From Malaciobacter halophilus (GTDB lineage: Bacteria > Campylobacterota > Campylobacteria > Campylobacterales > Arcobacteraceae), in contig NZ_NXIF01000010.1 of the NCBI RefSeq assembly GCF_002837275.1, positions 1 to 44,690 of the forward strand: a stretch of DNA of 44,690 nt. Direction: 5' to 3'. The notes under the pieces are model-generated. The model saw only the letters and a list, made by a program, of their open reading frames with translations, searched no databases and was not told where the DNA came from. Below are positions 9,105 through 18,726 of this stretch, in pieces (the first letter of the stretch is position 1; every line of letters starts with the position of its first letter). A program made the position numbers and the translations under genes.

Positions 9105-9992
9105 TTATTTTAATGATTCAACACCACTGATAATCTCTATCAGTTCTGTTGTAATTGCAGCTTGTCTAGCTTTATTATATTCAACTGTTAAAGTATTAAC
9201 TCTCTCTTTTGCATTATTAGTTGCAGCTTCCATAGCTTGCATTCTAGCAGAGTGTTCTGCTGCTAAAGAGTCAATTAATGAATAATACATGTTAAAATTA
9301 ATATATTTAGCAGTTAATTCATTTAATACTTCTTCATCGTCATCTGGTTCAATATCAAGCATTGAGCTCTCTTCTTCATTAGTTTCAGCTTCTTCTAAAC
9401 TAATAGGTAATAGATCTCTTACTTTTAACTCTTGAGTTAACATATTTAAGAACCCATTATATACAAGAACTACTTTTTCAGTAATTCCATTATTAAAATC
9501 TTCTACAACTTCGTCAATAAAATCAGAAGCTCTATCATAATCTGGCGCTGAAGATAAATCTGCAACTTTTTGAATTAATTCAATGCCTTGGAAAGAGAAG
9601 AAATCAATCCCTTTTCTTCCAACAACTCTTAATCTAACTTTTGCACCTTTATTTTCATATTCGGCTTTGATTCTATTAACAGTTTTAATTGTTGCCATAT
9701 TAAAACCACCGCAAAGACCTTTGTCAGCAGTAACAAAAACAATATCAACTGTTTTTGGGTTGTCATTAGGAATAAATGCTTTATCAACATTACCATCTTC
9801 ATGAACTTTGCTAACTCTATTTGCGATATCAGAAAGAACATCATTTATCTTGTTTGCATAACTTCTAGCTTGTTCAGACAATTGTCTTGTTCTAGTAAGT
9901 TTCGCAGAAGATACAAGCTTCATAGCTTTAGTTGTCTTCTGAGTATTCTTTACACTATTGATTTTTAGTTTAATCTCTTTTAAGTTAGCCAT
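9105..9992 (-). CDS. atpG: ATP synthase F1 gamma subunit
   Basis: Central rotor shaft. The 295 residues show the conserved N-terminal helix (LKEIKLKINSVKNTQKTTKA) and C-terminal signature (AMEAATNNAKERVNTLTVEYN followed by ARQAAITTELIEIISG). Between about 200 and 230 there is an acidic loop (ETNEEESSMLDIEPDDDEEV) longer than in E. coli gamma, in the variable Rossmann-like region. It lies 10 bases after atpA and 18 before atpD. Confidence 0.97.
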   Translation of the reverse strand: MANLKEIKLKINSVKNTQKTTKAMKLVSSAKLTRTRQLSEQARSYANKINDVLSDIANRVSKVHEDGNVDKAFIPNDNPKTVDIVFVTADKGLCGGFNMATIKTVNRIKAEYENKGAKVRLRVVGRKGIDFFSFQGIELIQKVADLSSAPDYDRASDFIDEVVEDFNNGITEKVVLVYNGFLNMLTQELKVRDLLPISLEEAETNEEESSMLDIEPDDDEEVLNELTAKYINFNMYYSLIDSLAAEHSARMQAMEAATNNAKERVNTLTVEYNKARQAAITTELIEIISGVESLK

Positions 9993-10002
9993 GCGCTAAT
10001 CC

Positions 10003-11520
10003 TTATTTTGCACTGAATACAGTTTTAAACTCATCTAATGCAGATTTTAATGCAGACTCAATCTCGTCATCAATTTTTTGTTTTGATTTAATTGATTCTA
10101 AAATATTTGAATATTTTTGCTCAAAGAATGCGTGTAATTCATCTTCGAATTTAACAACATCTCCTACAGCAACATCATCTAAATAACCTTTTGTACCAGC
10201 ATAAATGATAACAATTTGTTTTTCAATAACTAAAGGCTTATTAACACCTTGCTTTAATACTTCAACCATTCTTTGTCCAAGTTCAAGCTCTTTTCTTGTT
10301 GATTCATCAAGATCAGATGCAAACTGTGCGAATGCTTCAAGTTCTCTATATTGAGCAAGAGATAATTTTAGCGTACCAGCAACTTGTTTAGTAGCTTTAA
10401 TTTGTGCAGCACCACCAACTCTTGATACTGATAAACCAACATTAATTGCAGGTCTAATACCAGAGTTAAAAAGGTTAGTTTCTAAGAAGATTTGACCATC
10501 TGTAATAGAAATAACGTTTGTTGGAATATATGCAGCAACGTCACCTGCTTGAGTTTCAATAATAGGTAATGCAGTCATAGAACCAGCACCTAAATCATCA
10601 CTCATTTTTGCAGCTCTTTCAAGTAATCTTGAGTGTAGATAGAATACATCCCCTGGGAACGCCTCTCTACCTGGAGGTCTTCTTAATAATAAAGACATTT
10701 CTCTATATGCAACAGCATGTTTTGATAAATCATCATAAACAATTAAAGCATGTTTACCATTATCTCTGAAATACTCACCAATAGTAACACCTGTATATGG
10801 AGCTAAGAATTGTAAAGCTGAAGATTCAGAAGCACCAGCATTTACAACAACAGTATAATCCATTGCACCATTCTCTTCTAATGTTCTAACAACATTAGCA
10901 ACAGAAGATGATTTTTGTCCAATAGCAACATAAATACAAACAACATCTTCACCTTTTTGATTAAGAATTGTATCAATTGCAACAGTTGTCTTACCAGTTT
11001 GTCTATCACCAATAATAAGCTCTCTTTGTCCTCTACCAATTGGAACAAGTGCATCAATTGCTTTAATACCAGTTTGTAATGGCTCGTGTACAGATTTTCT
11101 AGCCATGATTCCAGGAGCTTTTTCTTCAACAAATTTAGTCTCTTTTGCCTCAATAGCACCTTTACCATCAATTGGTTCACCAAGAGCATTAACTACTCTA
11201 CCAACCATAGCTTCACCAACTGGTGTTTCTAGTAATTTTCCAAGTCTTTTACAAGAAGTACCTTCTGTAAGACCTTCACCTTTACCTAAAACAACCACAC
11301 CTACAGAAGACTCTTCTAAGTTAGAAGCTAATCCTCTTTCACCATTTTCAAACTCTACAAGCTCACCAGCCATAACATTTTTAAGACCGTAAACTTGCGC
11401 AATACCATCTGCAAAAGAGATGATTTTACCAGTTTCATTTACATCTACGTTTAATTCAAAGTTTTCGATTCTTTCTTTTATAATAGAACTGATTTCATCA
11501 GCTTGAATCTTTGCACCCAT
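10003..11520 (-). CDS. atpA: ATP synthase F1 alpha subunit
   Basis: Non-catalytic nucleotide-binding subunit of F1. The 505 residues agree with the family (E. coli 513). The P-loop GDRQTGKT is at 171-178; the family signature [17 protein letters not shown] is in the second half, and the N-terminal segment [14 protein letters not shown] is the delta-binding helix. A ribosome binding site (AAGGAG) precedes the ATG. It sits between atpH and atpG in the standard order. Confidence 0.98.
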   Translation of the reverse strand: MGAKIQADEISSIIKERIENFELNVDVNETGKIISFADGIAQVYGLKNVMAGELVEFENGERGLASNLEESSVGVVVLGKGEGLTEGTSCKRLGKLLETPVGEAMVGRVVNALGEPIDGKGAIEAKETKFVEEKAPGIMARKSVHEPLQTGIKAIDALVPIGRGQRELIIGDRQTGKTTVAIDTILNQKGEDVVCIYVAIGQKSSSVANVVRTLEENGAMDYTVVVNAGASESSALQFLAPYTGVTIGEYFRDNGKHALIVYDDLSKHAVAYREMSLLLRRPPGREAFPGDVFYLHSRLLERAAKMSDDLGAGSMTALPIIETQAGDVAAYIPTNVISITDGQIFLETNLFNSGIRPAINVGLSVSRVGGAAQIKATKQVAGTLKLSLAQYRELEAFAQFASDLDESTRKELELGQRMVEVLKQGVNKPLVIEKQIVIIYAGTKGYLDDVAVGDVVKFEDELHAFFEQKYSNILESIKSKQKIDDEIESALKSALDEFKTVFSAK

Positions 11521-11541
11521 TCAAATTCTCCTTTATAAGTT

Positions 11542-12072
11542 CTAAACTGCTTTTAAAATATGATCAATCATTTGAGATTTTAATCTATCTTTAGAAAAAG
11601 ATATTTCTACCCCAAGTCCATCAATATCAACTTTAATACCATTATAATCACAAACATCTTGTGTTAATGATAAATCTACATTAAATTTCTTACTAAACTC
11701 TTTTTCAATTGATGAAATATATTCTGCAGCTAACTCTTTATTTGTGTAAATTACACCATTGTATGAGTTATTAATAATAGCAAGTTGAGCTTTTAACTCT
11801 TTTGCAATTATTGGAATAATATCTAATCTTTTGTTATTACTTAGTAATTTAATTAGATTTTTTAAAGTGTCACTACAATTATCTACAAGAGAGATAATTA
11901 ACTCAACTTTATCACTATTCTTTACTTCAGTAGATGATATAATAGCTATGAATTTCTCATTATTATAAGCTGAAGAAATCTCATTTAACTCTTTATTTAA
12001 AGCAGTGATTGAGTCCACATCTCTTCCATCTAATAAAGCTTTTACGTATCTTTTTGCTACTAAATCAACCAT
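11542..12072 (-). CDS. atpH: ATP synthase delta subunit
   Basis: Peripheral stalk protein joining alpha to the b subunits. The 176 residues have the six-helix N-terminal domain beginning VAKRYVKALLDG and a diverged C-terminal domain that ends LKSQMIDHILKA instead of the common DxSxxxxLxxL pattern; delta is the least conserved F1 subunit. Its start codon overlaps the atpF stop by one base, indicating coupled translation. Confidence 0.93.
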   Translation of the reverse strand: MVDLVAKRYVKALLDGRDVDSITALNKELNEISSAYNNEKFIAIISSTEVKNSDKVELIISLVDNCSDTLKNLIKLLSNNKRLDIIPIIAKELKAQLAIINNSYNGVIYTNKELAAEYISSIEKEFSKKFNVDLSLTQDVCDYNGIKVDIDGLGVEISFSKDRLKSQMIDHILKAV

Positions 12073-12590
12073 TATGCTACCTTCTTAAGTACAATATTTG
12101 ACAACTCATCTTGAGTTAATTCAACATCGTCTGAATTAAATAGCTCTTCAAGAACTTCAGCAACAACTTGTTTTTTTGCTTTTCTTGCTTCAATCTTAGT
12201 CTTTTCATCAAAGTTTTTCTCTAATTGAGCAATTTCAGCATCTACTGCAGCTGCCACTTTTTGTTTGATTGAATCAACATCAGTTTTTGCATTATCAACA
12301 ATCTCTGCAGCTAGTACTTTAGCCTCTTCTAACTGTTTGTTAGCAGAGTCAATTTTACTTTGTGAAGCTTTTAAAGTATCTTGTACCTTATCAAGTTCAG
12401 CTTGTATAGATAAACTTCTATCTGCAAAAAATGCTTTAATTTTATCAGCAAGTAAATACCATAAAATTCCAGCAAAAATTATAAAGTTAACGGTTCTTTG
12501 AATAATATCGTAATCAGTTTCCGCACCTTCACCACTAGCAAGTAATGCAACTGGACTTAAAGCTAAACCTAATAATACAATTTTTTTCAC
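12072..12590 (-). CDS. atpF: ATP synthase F0 b subunit
   Basis: Membrane-anchored stator stalk. The 172 residues start with a signal-like hydrophobic stretch (MKKIVLLGLALSPVALLASG) before the true membrane helix (about 30-50, TVNFIIFAGILWYLLADKIKAFF), followed by a long amphipathic helix rich in Ala, Lys, Glu and Asp. The extra N-terminal hydrophobic segment is known from Campylobacterota b subunits, where it appears to be a cleaved leader; cleavage here is inference. It pairs with the upstream b' gene to form a heterodimeric stalk. Confidence 0.94.
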   Translation of the reverse strand: MKKIVLLGLALSPVALLASGEGAETDYDIIQRTVNFIIFAGILWYLLADKIKAFFADRSLSIQAELDKVQDTLKASQSKIDSANKQLEEAKVLAAEIVDNAKTDVDSIKQKVAAAVDAEIAQLEKNFDEKTKIEARKAKKQVVAEVLEELFNSDDVELTQDELSNIVLKKVA

Positions 12591-12600
12591 TTTAATTCCT

Positions 12601-13023
12601 TTATATCGAGCTAAGCTTAGCTTTTAGGCTCTCATTAAATTGAGGCATAGAAGCTACTAATGAATCTTTTAGTGCTTTTGTATCATCTTGTAAACTTTTA
12701 GCAAACTCTTCAGATTTCTCTTCTAAGTTAACTTTCGCGTTTGCAAGTTTTGCATCTGCACTCTCTTTAGCTTCATTGTAAGCTTTTTCTCTTATCGCAG
12801 CAGCTTCTCTTTTTGCAGCCGCAATCACATCATTTGCTTCAGCCAGCATGCCATCTACATTTGCACTATTTGATTTTGCGTTTTCTAAATCTCTTTTAAT
12901 AGATTCCGCTCTATCATCCATATGCTTTAGTAGAGGCTTGAATAGACAACTGTTTAGTCTAGCAACAACTAACAAAAAGATGATACCAGAGCTAAGCAAC
13001 AATACAGGACTTATGTCTAACAT
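12601..13023 (-). CDS. atpF': ATP synthase F0 b' subunit
   Basis: Second stator b-type subunit, as in organisms with heterodimeric b/b' stalks. The 140 residues have one N-terminal helix (about 6-24, SPVLLLSSGIIFLLVVARL), the RAES-type turn (DDRAESIKRDLENAKS) and a charged coiled coil to the end. GGAGG stands just before the ATG. It is the first gene of the ATPase block; atpB and atpE are absent from the window, as is usual in this phylum, where they lie elsewhere. Confidence 0.94.
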   Translation of the reverse strand: MLDISPVLLLSSGIIFLLVVARLNSCLFKPLLKHMDDRAESIKRDLENAKSNSANVDGMLAEANDVIAAAKREAAAIREKAYNEAKESADAKLANAKVNLEEKSEEFAKSLQDDTKALKDSLVASMPQFNESLKAKLSSI

Positions 13024-13068
13024 TCATTCCTCCATATTTTTACAGTTTAGTTTGACTAAAACTGATTT

Positions 13069-13077
13069 ATTTTATCA
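13069..13077 (-). promoter_or_regulatory. Candidate extended -10 promoter for the atp operon
   Basis: TGATAAAAT on the minus strand, about 50 bases upstream of the atpF' ATG, in the 102-base gap after parB. This is the TGn-TAAAAT form of an extended -10. The operon might also be read through from birA/parA/parB. Confidence 0.4.
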
Positions 13078-13125
13078 AAAATTAGTATAAAAATATATTA
13101 AAATGAGGAAGAATGCTACGTAAAT

Positions 13126-13995
13126 TTATAAAGTGTTACGAAAATAATTAGAAATCTTTTCTATATCTTCTTGTGAGGTAATTTCAATCTTAAAATAATT
13201 TTTTTCTGCCTTAACTTTTAAGTCATTATCTTTTAAAGTTTTTAAAACATTATTTAAAGGTTTAAAATCATAATTAGTAGTTTTTTTATTTTTTTGTACT
13301 TTTTTTGTACTAGGTTCTTTTAAATCTTTTACAAGCTTTTCAGTCTCTCTTACTGACAATTTTTGTCCAATAATTGAATCTGCAACTAGTTTTTGCTGTT
13401 CTTCTTCTAAACCAAGCATTATCTTAGCATGTCCTGCAGTTATTTTATTATTTGCAAGCAATTGTTGTACATAAGAACTTAATTGTAAAAGTCTTAAAGT
13501 ATTTGTAATTGATGTTCTACTTTTGAACACTCTTTTTGATAATTCATCATGTGTAATATTATGTTCATTAATTAATTGGGCATATGAATAAGCAAGTTCA
13601 ATAATATTTAAATCATCTCTTTGGATATTTTCAATTAATGCTAGTTCTCTTAGTTTAAACTCTTCAATATCTAAAACAATAGAGTTAATTTTTTCAAGAT
13701 TTGCTAATTTATGAGCTCTTAGTCTTCTTTCTCCAGAAATCAATGTAAAACTAGTATCACTATTTTGTACAACAACAATTGGCTGTAATAATCCATGCTC
13801 TACAATTGAGTCACTTAACTCTTTTAACTTATCTTCATCAAAAATTTTTCTTGGTTGGTTTGGGTTTGATTTTATTAAATTTACATCAATTTCAACAATA
13901 GTACCAATTTTTTCTAATGTATCTTTGCCATTGCCATTTTCATATGCAACTTCAACTTCACCTAATAACTCTCCAAGTCCTCTTCCTAATGCCAT
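13126..13995 (-). CDS. parB: Chromosome partitioning protein ParB
   Basis: CTP-dependent DNA clamp that loads at parS and works with ParA in origin segregation. The 289 residues show the N-terminal MALGRGLGELL, the NPNQPRK (44-50) and GERRLRA (88-94) nucleotide-binding boxes, ENIQRDDLN (122-130), and the helix-turn-helix region LSKRVFKSRTSITNTLRLL. The C-terminal dimerisation part (about 225-289) is lysine-rich and diverged. It begins 3 bases after parA. I found no clear parS site in the window. Confidence 0.95.
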   Translation of the reverse strand: MALGRGLGELLGEVEVAYENGNGKDTLEKIGTIVEIDVNLIKSNPNQPRKIFDEDKLKELSDSIVEHGLLQPIVVVQNSDTSFTLISGERRLRAHKLANLEKINSIVLDIEEFKLRELALIENIQRDDLNIIELAYSYAQLINEHNITHDELSKRVFKSRTSITNTLRLLQLSSYVQQLLANNKITAGHAKIMLGLEEEQQKLVADSIIGQKLSVRETEKLVKDLKEPSTKKVQKNKKTTNYDFKPLNNVLKTLKDNDLKVKAEKNYFKIEITSQEDIEKISNYFRNTL

Positions 13996-13998
13996 GTT

Positions 13999-14775
13999 CT
14001 ATCCTGCTATTGCTCTTGCTAAATTTGTGTATGCTTTTGTTCCTGTTGCACTTGCATCATAAAGCATAATTGGTTTTCCAAAACTTGGACTCTCTGCAAG
14101 TTTTATATTTCTTGGAATAACCACATACGAAGTATCATCAATTTTAAAAAGTTTACTCTCAAAATGTTGTGCTAAATCAGCAAAAACTTGTTTTGAAAGA
14201 TTATTTGTAGAACTATACATAGTAGGTAAAAAACCTCTTATTTGTAACTGTCTATTTATAGTTTGTTTAACTAATTTAATAGTGTTAAGAAGTTGTGCTA
14301 AACCTTCTAATGCAAAAAATTCACACTGAATAGGTATAAGAACTGAATTTGAAGCACTTAATGTGTTAATTGTAATTGGGCCAAGTGCTGGTGGTGAATC
14401 TATTATAATATAATCAAAATCTTTTTTTACTGGGTCAATTTTTCTTTTTAAAATCAACTCTCTTTCTTTATTGTTTTTATAGAACTCTTTTTCAATCCCA
14501 ACTAAACCAATATTTGATGGAGCAACTTTTAAATTTTCAATTTCTGAATCTAAAATGATTTCATTTAATTCTTTTGTTCCTAACATCACATGATAAAGAT
14601 TATACTCATATGTATCTCTATGAAAACCTAAGCTTGTTGTAGCATTAGATTGTGGGTCTGCATCAATTAATAGTACTTTTTTACCTCGTAAAGCCAAAGC
14701 TGCACTTAAATTTACTGCTGTAGTTGTTTTACCTACACCACCCTTTTGATTTGCTATTGATATTATTTCTGTCAT
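13999..14775 (-). CDS. parA: Chromosome partitioning ATPase ParA/Soj
   Basis: Deviant Walker-type ATPase that forms a DNA-bound gradient for ParB-parS movement. The 258 residues match chromosomal Soj proteins. The deviant P-loop KGGVGKTT (11-18) with the signature Lys, LLIDADPQSNATTSLG, and DYIIIDSPPALGP are all present. There is no N-terminal helix-turn-helix as in plasmid P1-type ParA, which supports a chromosomal role. Its start overlaps the birA stop by 4 bases (ATGA-type coupling). Confidence 0.96.
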   Translation of the reverse strand: MTEIISIANQKGGVGKTTTAVNLSAALALRGKKVLLIDADPQSNATTSLGFHRDTYEYNLYHVMLGTKELNEIILDSEIENLKVAPSNIGLVGIEKEFYKNNKERELILKRKIDPVKKDFDYIIIDSPPALGPITINTLSASNSVLIPIQCEFFALEGLAQLLNTIKLVKQTINRQLQIRGFLPTMYSSTNNLSKQVFADLAQHFESKLFKIDDTSYVVIPRNIKLAESPSFGKPIMLYDASATGTKAYTNLARAIAG

Positions 14776-15407
14776 CGTAAACTAAAAACCTTTTTTTTAT
14801 CTATATTTATAGAGCCGTCGCTATTTAAAATAGCTTTTTCTAATGATTTTTTCTTATTGTCGATTGTTACATGGAATTTTTTACTCTTTTGAAATTCTAT
14901 CTTAAAATCACTAAAAATTTGCTTCCATGAAAGGTGATTTTCTATTTTATTAAAATAGTCTTGTAGTGTTTTATCAATATCAATATTAATATCTAATTTA
15001 CCAAATTGATTATTTACAAACTTTAGATTTAAACCTATTCCACAAAGTACCAAATCATTGGACATTGTAGTGATTGTTCCTCCGATTTTTTTATTATCTA
15101 TATAAAAGTCATTTGGCCATTTTATCCAAACATTTGAACCGTTCTTTTTTAATATTTGTTTTAAAATATAAGAAAAATATATTGAACAACTTTGTAAGGG
15201 TAAGTCTAAAGGTAATTGGTTTTTATTATATGCAAACGAGAAAAAAAGATTATCTTTAACTCCTGTCCAACTATTACCTCTACTTCCAATTCCATTTGTT
15301 TGTAATTGTGCTACAATACAAGTAGGTTCAAACTCATTTAAACCTTTTAAATAGTTTTTTAAATATGTGTGTGTAGAATCTACCTCTTTTAATCTTTTAA
15401 TTTTCAT
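14772..15407 (-). CDS. birA: Biotin-[acetyl-CoA-carboxylase] ligase
   Basis: Attaches biotin to the carboxylase carrier protein. The product is a short BirA (211 residues from the chosen ATG) lacking the N-terminal DNA-binding domain, so it is a ligase only. GIGSRGNSW (39-47) is the biotin/AMP-binding loop, KWPND (96-100) and KKIGG (106-110) are family motifs. An upstream in-frame TTG at 15422 is less likely because it overlaps a TATAAT; the ATG at 15407 lies exactly where a transcript from that -10 would begin and has no Shine-Dalgarno sequence. It heads the parA-parB series. Confidence 0.92.
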   Translation of the reverse strand: MKIKRLKEVDSTHTYLKNYLKGLNEFEPTCIVAQLQTNGIGSRGNSWTGVKDNLFFSFAYNKNQLPLDLPLQSCSIYFSYILKQILKKNGSNVWIKWPNDFYIDNKKIGGTITTMSNDLVLCGIGLNLKFVNNQFGKLDINIDIDKTLQDYFNKIENHLSWKQIFSDFKIEFQKSKKFHVTIDNKKKSLEKAILNSDGSINIDKKKVFSLR

Positions 15408-15413
15408 AAGTTC

Positions 15414-15419
15414 ATTATA
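15414..15419 (-). promoter_or_regulatory. -10 element giving a probable leaderless birA mRNA
   Basis: TATAAT on the minus strand, six bases before the birA ATG (15407). With normal -10 to start spacing the first transcribed base is the A of the ATG. Confidence 0.5.
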
Positions 15420-15458
15420 CAAAAAGTAACTACAAGAATAAATTAATACTATTGTATA

Positions 15459-15464
15459 TATAAT
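15459..15464 (+). promoter_or_regulatory. Candidate -10 for the AEC transporter
   Basis: TATAAT within TTGTATATATAAT, 25 bases before the ATG at 15490, with GAGAG as ribosome binding sequence. Divergent from the birA -10. Confidence 0.5.
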
Positions 15465-15489
15465 ATTTTAAAATCAAAAAGAGAGTTTA

Positions 15490-16383
15490 ATGTTAGATCC
15501 AGTTTTACCAATAGCTATGTATTTATTACTTGGCTATTTATTTAAAGTATATTTTAAAGATAATTCAAAAGAGTTAATTGAGTTTATTATTTACTTTTCA
15601 TTACCTGCAATTGTTTTTAATAAAATCTATAATTTAGAATTAAGCTTTGAGATACTTAAGTTAATAGTTTTATTTAATGGTATAATCTTTCTAAATCTTA
15701 TTTTTGCATTTATTTTTGCAAAATTCTTAAAACTAGAAAGAAAACTATTTGCAACCTTTGTAATAGTTGCAACCTTTGGTAATACGTCATTTATTGGCTT
15801 TTCTTATATAGATGCATTTTATGGGCAGGATTATGTAGTTTATGCTTTAATTTATGATTTGTTTGGTTCTTTTTTAATACTTGTAAGTTTAGGAATGGTA
15901 ATAATTAACTGGGGAAATGCTCAACAAGTAAATTTTAAAGCTATTAGTAAAAGTATATTATATTTTCCACCAATAGTTATGTTTTTTATAACTATATTTT
16001 TTAAACTATTTGATGTACCTGTATTTGTTATAAATACAACTGAAACATTAGGTGCTACCCTTGTTCCACTTGCTATGATTGCAATAGGAATGAAACTTCA
16101 AATTAAAAATATTTTTTATAAATTTAAGGCTGTACTTACTGCTATGCTATTAAAAATGATATTAATACCACTTATAGTCTATCTTGGTTTTTTACTATTT
16201 TATAATATTGATGATACATGGAGTAAAGTTACAATAGTTGAAGCAGCAATGCCTCCTATGACTATGGCAGTTGTATTAGCTATCAAAGGTGGGCTTGATG
16301 AAACATTTGCAATAAATGCTTTAGTACTAGGAGTATTAGGAAGTTTACTAACAGTTACGGGCTTTTATTACTTTTTAGCTTAA
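15490..16383 (+). CDS. AEC-family membrane transporter (auxin efflux carrier superfamily)
   Basis: Integral inner-membrane protein of 297 residues with about ten hydrophobic helices arranged as two five-helix halves. The first half contains FSLPAIVFNKIYN, the second has LVPLAMIAIGMKLQ and EAAMPPMTMAVVLAI, which are the broken-helix Pro-rich motifs of this superfamily. Substrates of bacterial members are organic acids such as malate or malonate, or unknown; the sequence gives no hint which. It stands alone, divergent from birA and convergent with a histidine kinase whose stop codon is one base away, with no terminator visible between them. Confidence 0.85.
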   Translation: MLDPVLPIAMYLLLGYLFKVYFKDNSKELIEFIIYFSLPAIVFNKIYNLELSFEILKLIVLFNGIIFLNLIFAFIFAKFLKLERKLFATFVIVATFGNTSFIGFSYIDAFYGQDYVVYALIYDLFGSFLILVSLGMVIINWGNAQQVNFKAISKSILYFPPIVMFFITIFFKLFDVPVFVINTTETLGATLVPLAMIAIGMKLQIKNIFYKFKAVLTAMLLKMILIPLIVYLGFLLFYNIDDTWSKVTIVEAAMPPMTMAVVLAIKGGLDETFAINALVLGVLGSLLTVTGFYYFLA

Positions 16384-16384
16384 G

Positions 16385-17752
16385 TTAAAAAGTAATAGTA
16401 AAACAAGCCCCTTTATACTCTTTATTATTAAAAGTAAACTCTTCATTTGTAACATTAATAGTTGCATCCATGTGCTTTGTAATTATCTCTTTTACCATAA
16501 AAAGACCTATTCCTGTTCCACCACTTTGAGATTTTGTAGTAAAGTGTTGTAAAAAGATTTTATCTATAATAGAATCAGGAATTCCTTTTGCATTATCTTT
16601 TATTTCAATTACTGATTTATTTTGACTATTTTTATATAAATTAATAAATATATATCTTTTTTCATCTACTTTTACATTTTCTACTAAAGCATCTTTGGCA
16701 TTTGTTAATAGATTTAAAAGTGATTGAGTAAACTCATTTCTTAAACCATAAGCAGTTAAACTTTCATCTAAATTTAAAATAAATTTTATATAAGAGCTAC
16801 TCATAGTTGCAGTTGATAAAGATACGCTTTTATTAATTGCTTCAGCCAGATTAAAATGCTCTTTAGCTCTATCAACTTTATAAAAACTTCTAAAATCATC
16901 AATTGTTTGAGATAAATATTTAGTTGTATCTACAATTTGTGATAGGTTTGATATTGCTTGTTCTTTTTTAAAATTATTCATTTCTAAGTCAATAGACATT
17001 CCACTTGCAATAGTACTAATTGAACTTAAAGGTTGTCTCCATTGATGGGCAATATTTCCTATCATTTCTCCCATACTTGCCATCTTAGATTGATGAAAAA
17101 TAATTGCACTCATTTTCTCATTTTCTTGAACCTCTTTTTGAACTCTTGATTCAAGCTTTTTATTTGCTTCTTCTAATTGTCTATTTAATCTAGTTAACTT
17201 TTCAACATCATTTTGTGCTTTTGCAATTGATAAAGAGATAAAAGAACTAATCATAGAAACAATATCTTTATCCTTTTTTGTAAAAGTATCAATACAACCA
17301 TTAGTTTTTTTATTTAGTAGTTGAATAACTCCAAGTTTAGTCTTTTGCCTTGGATGAATTAATGGAACTGTAATTATTGAATAGGTTTTATAATCAAAAA
17401 CTTCATCAAACTCTTTTACGCCTAAAAGTTCATACTCTTTAGTTTTATAAACATCATCAATAATTATAATCTTGTTTAAAAGCATAGATTCAACTGCAAG
17501 ATATTTTTTTGAATCATTAAGAGGTAATTCTAAATCTTTTATATTACAATATTGCTTAAAAATATTTTCATAAGATAGTGCATCATTTTGGAAAACATGA
17601 AATGCCAAATGATTTTTTTCTTTCATATAGATTGTGCCAGCTTCACAAGAGACTAATTCTCTTGTGTGCTTAAGTATTTCATGTAGTAATACATCTAAAT
17701 CATCTACTGTAAAAATACTTAAGTCGTAAAAATGTTTAAGTTCTCTATCCAT
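16385..17752 (-). CDS. Cytoplasmic GAF-domain sensor histidine kinase
   Basis: 455-residue kinase without membrane segments. A GAF domain (about 17-178) is followed by a coiled-coil linker (about 180-220), the dimerisation helix with phospho-acceptor His236 in IAHQWRQPLSS, and the ATP-binding domain: N-box Asn351 (LLTNAKDAL), DNAKG (386-390) and GTGIGL (412-417). It should sense a soluble ligand or redox state in the cytosol; the ligand is unknown. No response regulator is adjacent. It starts 36 bases after fmt, so may be cotranscribed with obgE-proB-fmt. Its H-box DNA is nearly identical to those of two other kinases in the window. Confidence 0.9.
   Translation of the reverse strand: MDRELKHFYDLSIFTVDDLDVLLHEILKHTRELVSCEAGTIYMKEKNHLAFHVFQNDALSYENIFKQYCNIKDLELPLNDSKKYLAVESMLLNKIIIIDDVYKTKEYELLGVKEFDEVFDYKTYSIITVPLIHPRQKTKLGVIQLLNKKTNGCIDTFTKKDKDIVSMISSFISLSIAKAQNDVEKLTRLNRQLEEANKKLESRVQKEVQENEKMSAIIFHQSKMASMGEMIGNIAHQWRQPLSSISTIASGMSIDLEMNNFKKEQAISNLSQIVDTTKYLSQTIDDFRSFYKVDRAKEHFNLAEAINKSVSLSTATMSSSYIKFILNLDESLTAYGLRNEFTQSLLNLLTNAKDALVENVKVDEKRYIFINLYKNSQNKSVIEIKDNAKGIPDSIIDKIFLQHFTTKSQSGGTGIGLFMVKEIITKHMDATINVTNEEFTFNNKEYKGACFTITF
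17015..17086 (-). repeat. H-box DNA block shared by three kinase genes, copy 1
   Basis: About 72 bases encoding the ASMGEMIGNIAHQWRQPLSS segment. Copies 2 (35441-35512) and 3 (40050-40120) match it at most positions, far more than the rest of these genes. Paralogy and strong constraint explain it; recombination between copies is possible. Confidence 0.7.
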
Positions 17753-17788
17753 ATCTATTACTTTTCTTTTTTTATATTCTAATAGATA

Positions 17789-18712
17789 TTAGATTAAAGT
17801 ATCATTTACAGTTAACCTCTTACCTCTTAAGTAATCTGTAATATTTACTGCTTTTTTTGATGGAGCTTGTACGGTAAAAACTTTTATTGAGCCTTTTTGG
17901 CATGCAATAATTGCATAGTCTTTGTCTATATTTAAAATCTTACCCTCTTCATTAATAGATTTATCTTCATTTAACTCAAGCTTTTTTAATTTTAAATTAT
18001 TATCTAAAAATACTCCTGGCCAATAACAGTATGCTTTATATTTTAAATATAAACTCTTTGCATCTTCTAAGGTTACTAAGCCATCATCTTTTTTTATTTT
18101 TTTACAAAAACTAACTTCAGAATCATTCTGTTTTTTAGGATTGATTTTTTCATAATTATCAAGTGTTGTAATAGTTAATTGTGCAGCAATTATTGATAAT
18201 TTATTAAATACTTCATCAACTAACATACTATTTTCAAGCTTTAAATACTGAATTGCCAAAATATCTCCACTATCAAGTCCCTCTTCCATAAGCATTGCAG
18301 TTACACCTGTATATTTATCATCATTTAAAATTGATTCTTGAATAGGACTTGCACCTCTATATTTAGGTAAAATTGAGGCATGAAGATTAATACAAACAGC
18401 TATGTCTAAAACCTCTTTAGGTAAAAGCTGTCCATAAGCAGCAACAATAATAAAATCAGGTTTTAGCTCTTTTAAAGTATCAATCATATCCTTATTGTTT
18501 CTTAGAGTGTTTGGTTGATATATTGGAATATCTATACTATTTTGAATACAATAATTTTTGATATGTGGTGGAGTTAAAATCTGTTTTCTTCCAACTTTTT
18601 TATCAGGTTGAGTAAATAAAGCAACTATATTATAATTATCATTTTTTATAAGTGCATCAAAGATTATTGTTGCATAATCTGGTGTACCCATAAATACTAC
18701 TTTTTTGCACAT
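17789..18712 (-). CDS. fmt: Methionyl-tRNA formyltransferase
   Basis: Formylates initiator Met-tRNA using 10-formyltetrahydrofolate. The 307 residues fit (E. coli 315). The catalytic triad is visible as Asn109 and His111 in INLHASILPKYRGASPI and Asp147 in GLDSGD; the C-terminal OB-like domain follows from about 205 and ends with ITDYLRGKRL. It is 14 bases after proB, in the order obgE-proB-fmt. Confidence 0.96.
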   Translation of the reverse strand: MCKKVVFMGTPDYATIIFDALIKNDNYNIVALFTQPDKKVGRKQILTPPHIKNYCIQNSIDIPIYQPNTLRNNKDMIDTLKELKPDFIIVAAYGQLLPKEVLDIAVCINLHASILPKYRGASPIQESILNDDKYTGVTAMLMEEGLDSGDILAIQYLKLENSMLVDEVFNKLSIIAAQLTITTLDNYEKINPKKQNDSEVSFCKKIKKDDGLVTLEDAKSLYLKYKAYCYWPGVFLDNNLKLKKLELNEDKSINEEGKILNIDKDYAIIACQKGSIKVFTVQAPSKKAVNITDYLRGKRLTVNDTLI

Positions 18713-18726
18713 ACTTCTATCCTTTT

